Source of the DNA: an uncultured Lachnospiraceae bacterium
Lineage (GTDB): Bacteria; Bacillota; Clostridia; Lachnospirales; Lachnospiraceae
Reading direction: 5' to 3'
DNA length: 16,126 nucleotides
Assembly: GCA_910588125.1 (NCBI GenBank)
Contig: CAJUPI010000068.1
Location: 1 to 16,126, forward strand
A model generated the notes under the pieces. The model searched no databases, had not been told where the DNA came from, and was given only the letters and a program-made list of their open reading frames with translations. Positions 15,118-16,126 of the stretch are shown here, piece after piece. Position numbers and translations under genes: made by a program. Position 1 is the first letter of the stretch. The number at the start of each line of letters is the position of its first letter.

Positions 15118-15833
15118 TTTTTCCTCTCCCTCTCTGCAGTCATTTTACAAAATCTCTCCAAGTCCGCCTTGGTCGTAACCTTAAAATTCCCCTCATCTCC
15201 GGGGATCATGGCAATATCCAGCCCCGCCAGAATCGCCGGCTCCGTCGAACCGTTGATCTTTAAAATATCGTCCGGCAAAAGCCGCCGGTTCGCCTCATAA
15301 TACCGCCCCAGGACAAACACCTCCGGCGCCTGCCCCGCAAAAATAGTACTGCGATCCAAAAGCTTCCCAACCCTCCGGCCATCCCGGCTGTAATAAACGG
15401 TATCCTTCATCGGCAGCACCGGCATAGCTCCATCATGCCCCACGATTCCCTGTAAACAAGATGAAATCTGCTCTGCTGACAAAAGCGGCCTGGCCGCATC
15501 ATGCACCAACACATAAGATCCTTCATCTCCATAGCCTCTTATATCCTCCAAACCATGAAAAATCGACAGCTGACGGTTCTCTCCCGGCAGTGAAAATCCG
15601 CCAAATTTCGCCTTCCACAGTCCCGGATCGGGCAACCTCTCCCCACACCGGACAATCGTCTCCTGCCACGCAGGATCCGCCACGATTTGAACCGCGTCAA
15701 TATCCGGATGCACGAACAATGTCTCCATACAATAAGCGCAAATCGGCCTGTCACCTGCCATAATATACTGTTTGGGGATATCCGCGCCCATCCGGCTCCC
15801 GGTTCCTCCTGATAACAATAAAGCAATATTCAT
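15114..15833 (-). CDS. IspD/TarI-family cytidylyltransferase
   Basis: A 239-residue nucleotidyltransferase that transfers CMP from CTP to a phosphorylated alcohol. The N-terminal CTP-binding loop is LLSGGTGSRMG (residues 6-16), followed by PKQ with Lys21. VLVHDAARPL is the metal/CTP site, and INGSTEPAILAG then GDEGNFKVTTKADL end the fold. These are shared by IspD (2-C-methyl-D-erythritol 4-phosphate) and TarI/Bcs1 (ribitol 5-phosphate). Coupling to a zinc dehydrogenase, with no other isoprenoid gene nearby, favours the polyol-phosphate role, so it is probably not the housekeeping IspD; sequence alone does not settle this. The start is ATG at 15833: AGGAGG lies 8 bases upstream and the protein then begins MNIALLLSGG as in homologues. 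A longer in-frame start at 15899 would add 22 residues lying over the ribosome binding site and is rejected. Confidence 0.85.
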   Translation of the reverse strand: MNIALLLSGGTGSRMGADIPKQYIMAGDRPICAYCMETLFVHPDIDAVQIVADPAWQETIVRCGERLPDPGLWKAKFGGFSLPGENRQLSIFHGLEDIRGYGDEGSYVLVHDAARPLLSAEQISSCLQGIVGHDGAMPVLPMKDTVYYSRDGRRVGKLLDRSTIFAGQAPEVFVLGRYYEANRRLLPDDILKINGSTEPAILAGLDIAMIPGDEGNFKVTTKADLERFCKMTAERERKK

Positions 15834-15949
15834 CTCTTCTTCCTCCTGATACCGGTATAGCGCCCGCAGACATCCCAACACCCACGTCAGGCTATCCAAC
15901 GAACGCTATTCTTATTTCCTTACTATGCCCGAAAACGCCAGAAGACAAT

Positions 15950-15989
15950 TTAATATCATGATGTAAAATATTCCTCAGAAGATCTGCCC
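15950..15989 (-). repeat. Dispersed repeat copy D (diverged)
   Basis: On the minus strand GGGCAGATCTTCTGAG is followed by an A/T-rich tail and CATGATATTAA. It aligns over about 37 bases with copy C, 60 bases away in the same orientation, with several substitutions. It lies in the leader region of the cytidylyltransferase gene. Confidence 0.5.
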
Positions 15990-16009
15990 TAAAAAAGGAG
16001 CCGCCTGCA

Positions 16010-16046
16010 TCATATCATTATGTTAATTTTTCTCAGAAGGTACGCC
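16010..16046 (-). repeat. Dispersed repeat copy C (core CGTACCTTCTGAG)
   Basis: On the minus strand GGCGTACCTTCTGAG is followed by AAAAATTAACATAATGATATGA. An imperfect hairpin (GGAAA-GCGG against CCGC-TTTCC, about 16056-16096) precedes it on the same strand, matching the hairpin-then-core order of copies A and B. Confidence 0.7.
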
Positions 16047-16126
16047 ATGGAACAAGGAGCGGAAAGGGGCGGGAAATGGTCTGCCGCTTTTTCCGGTTTC
16101 GGGATCAAGAATTCCTAAAATCTCTG

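Larger units (their letters stand above)
15834..16126. other. Gene-free stretch upstream of the cytidylyltransferase
   Basis: These 293 bases hold the ribosome binding site of the cytidylyltransferase, repeat copies D and C, and the hairpin before copy C. A weak promoter-like pair TTGTCT-17-TAGTAA on the minus strand (about 15922-15950) is the only promoter candidate and is poor. From the right edge to 16027 the minus strand stays open in one frame, ending at a TAA inside copy C. I cannot say whether that is the tail of a gene lying outside the window. Confidence 0.5.

Noticed and set aside
15834..15899. 22-residue N-terminal extension of the cytidylyltransferase
   Set aside because: It spans the AGGAGG site of the ATG at 15833, and family members begin directly at the MNIALLLSGG-like strand.
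16047..16118. Plus-strand 23-codon frame beginning ATG just after repeat copy C
   Set aside because: No ribosome binding site, no similarity I can name, and it runs across the hairpin preceding copy C.
16027..16126. Open minus-strand frame from the right edge ending at TAA inside copy C
   Set aside because: About 33 codons with no recognisable motif, crossing a hairpin and a dispersed repeat. It could be a gene tail but cannot be supported within the window.

Overview
The window looks like a chromosomal segment of an anaerobic Firmicute of the Clostridia, most likely a gut Lachnospiraceae. That is inference from gene content (SbcC/SbcD, a ROK repressor, a secreted rhamnogalacturonan-acetylesterase-type protein, an IspD/TarI-like cytidylyltransferase paired with a zinc dehydrogenase), strong AGGAGG-type ribosome binding sites and moderate GC. 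No phage, insertion sequence, CRISPR array, tRNA or rRNA gene was seen.

Layout from left to right. Positions 1-6844 hold a tightly packed minus-strand series: an alpha/beta hydrolase (6844-6071), sbcD (6017-4881), sbcC (4876-1046) and the 5' part of a large protein that is probably a superfamily 1 helicase (993 to beyond position 1). The SbcCD nuclease and a helicase-like protein side by side suggest a DNA end-processing and repair cluster. A ROK-family repressor (8118-6892) lies just upstream of the hydrolase. Next, also on the minus strand, is a two-gene unit: a lipoprotein solute-binding protein of the SsuA/TauA (NMT1) type (10849-9689) followed by an N-acylglucosamine 2-epimerase-family enzyme (9671-8358). 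It is driven by a clear promoter overlapped by a 38-bp near-palindrome. A monofunctional peptidoglycan glycosyltransferase (11923-11207, minus) and a secreted SGNH esterase (12208-13812, plus) diverge from one intergenic region. The esterase ends in a strong intrinsic terminator. Last comes a translationally coupled minus-strand pair, a cytidylyltransferase (15833-15114) and a zinc alcohol dehydrogenase (15117-13996). This pair probably makes a CDP-activated sugar alcohol for a surface polymer.

The least explained material is between genes. A short repeat with core CGTACCTTCTGAG occurs three times clearly (about 8335, 13923 and 16046) and once in decayed form (about 15989). Each clear copy sits directly after a hairpin, and all three read a similar short peptide ending in stop in the same frame. 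A 155-nt hairpin with 36-nt arms separates the glycosyltransferase from the binding-protein unit. The leader of the ROK gene can fold into two mutually exclusive structures, which resembles an attenuator or structured leader. These are the main candidates for new biology; none is proven by sequence alone.
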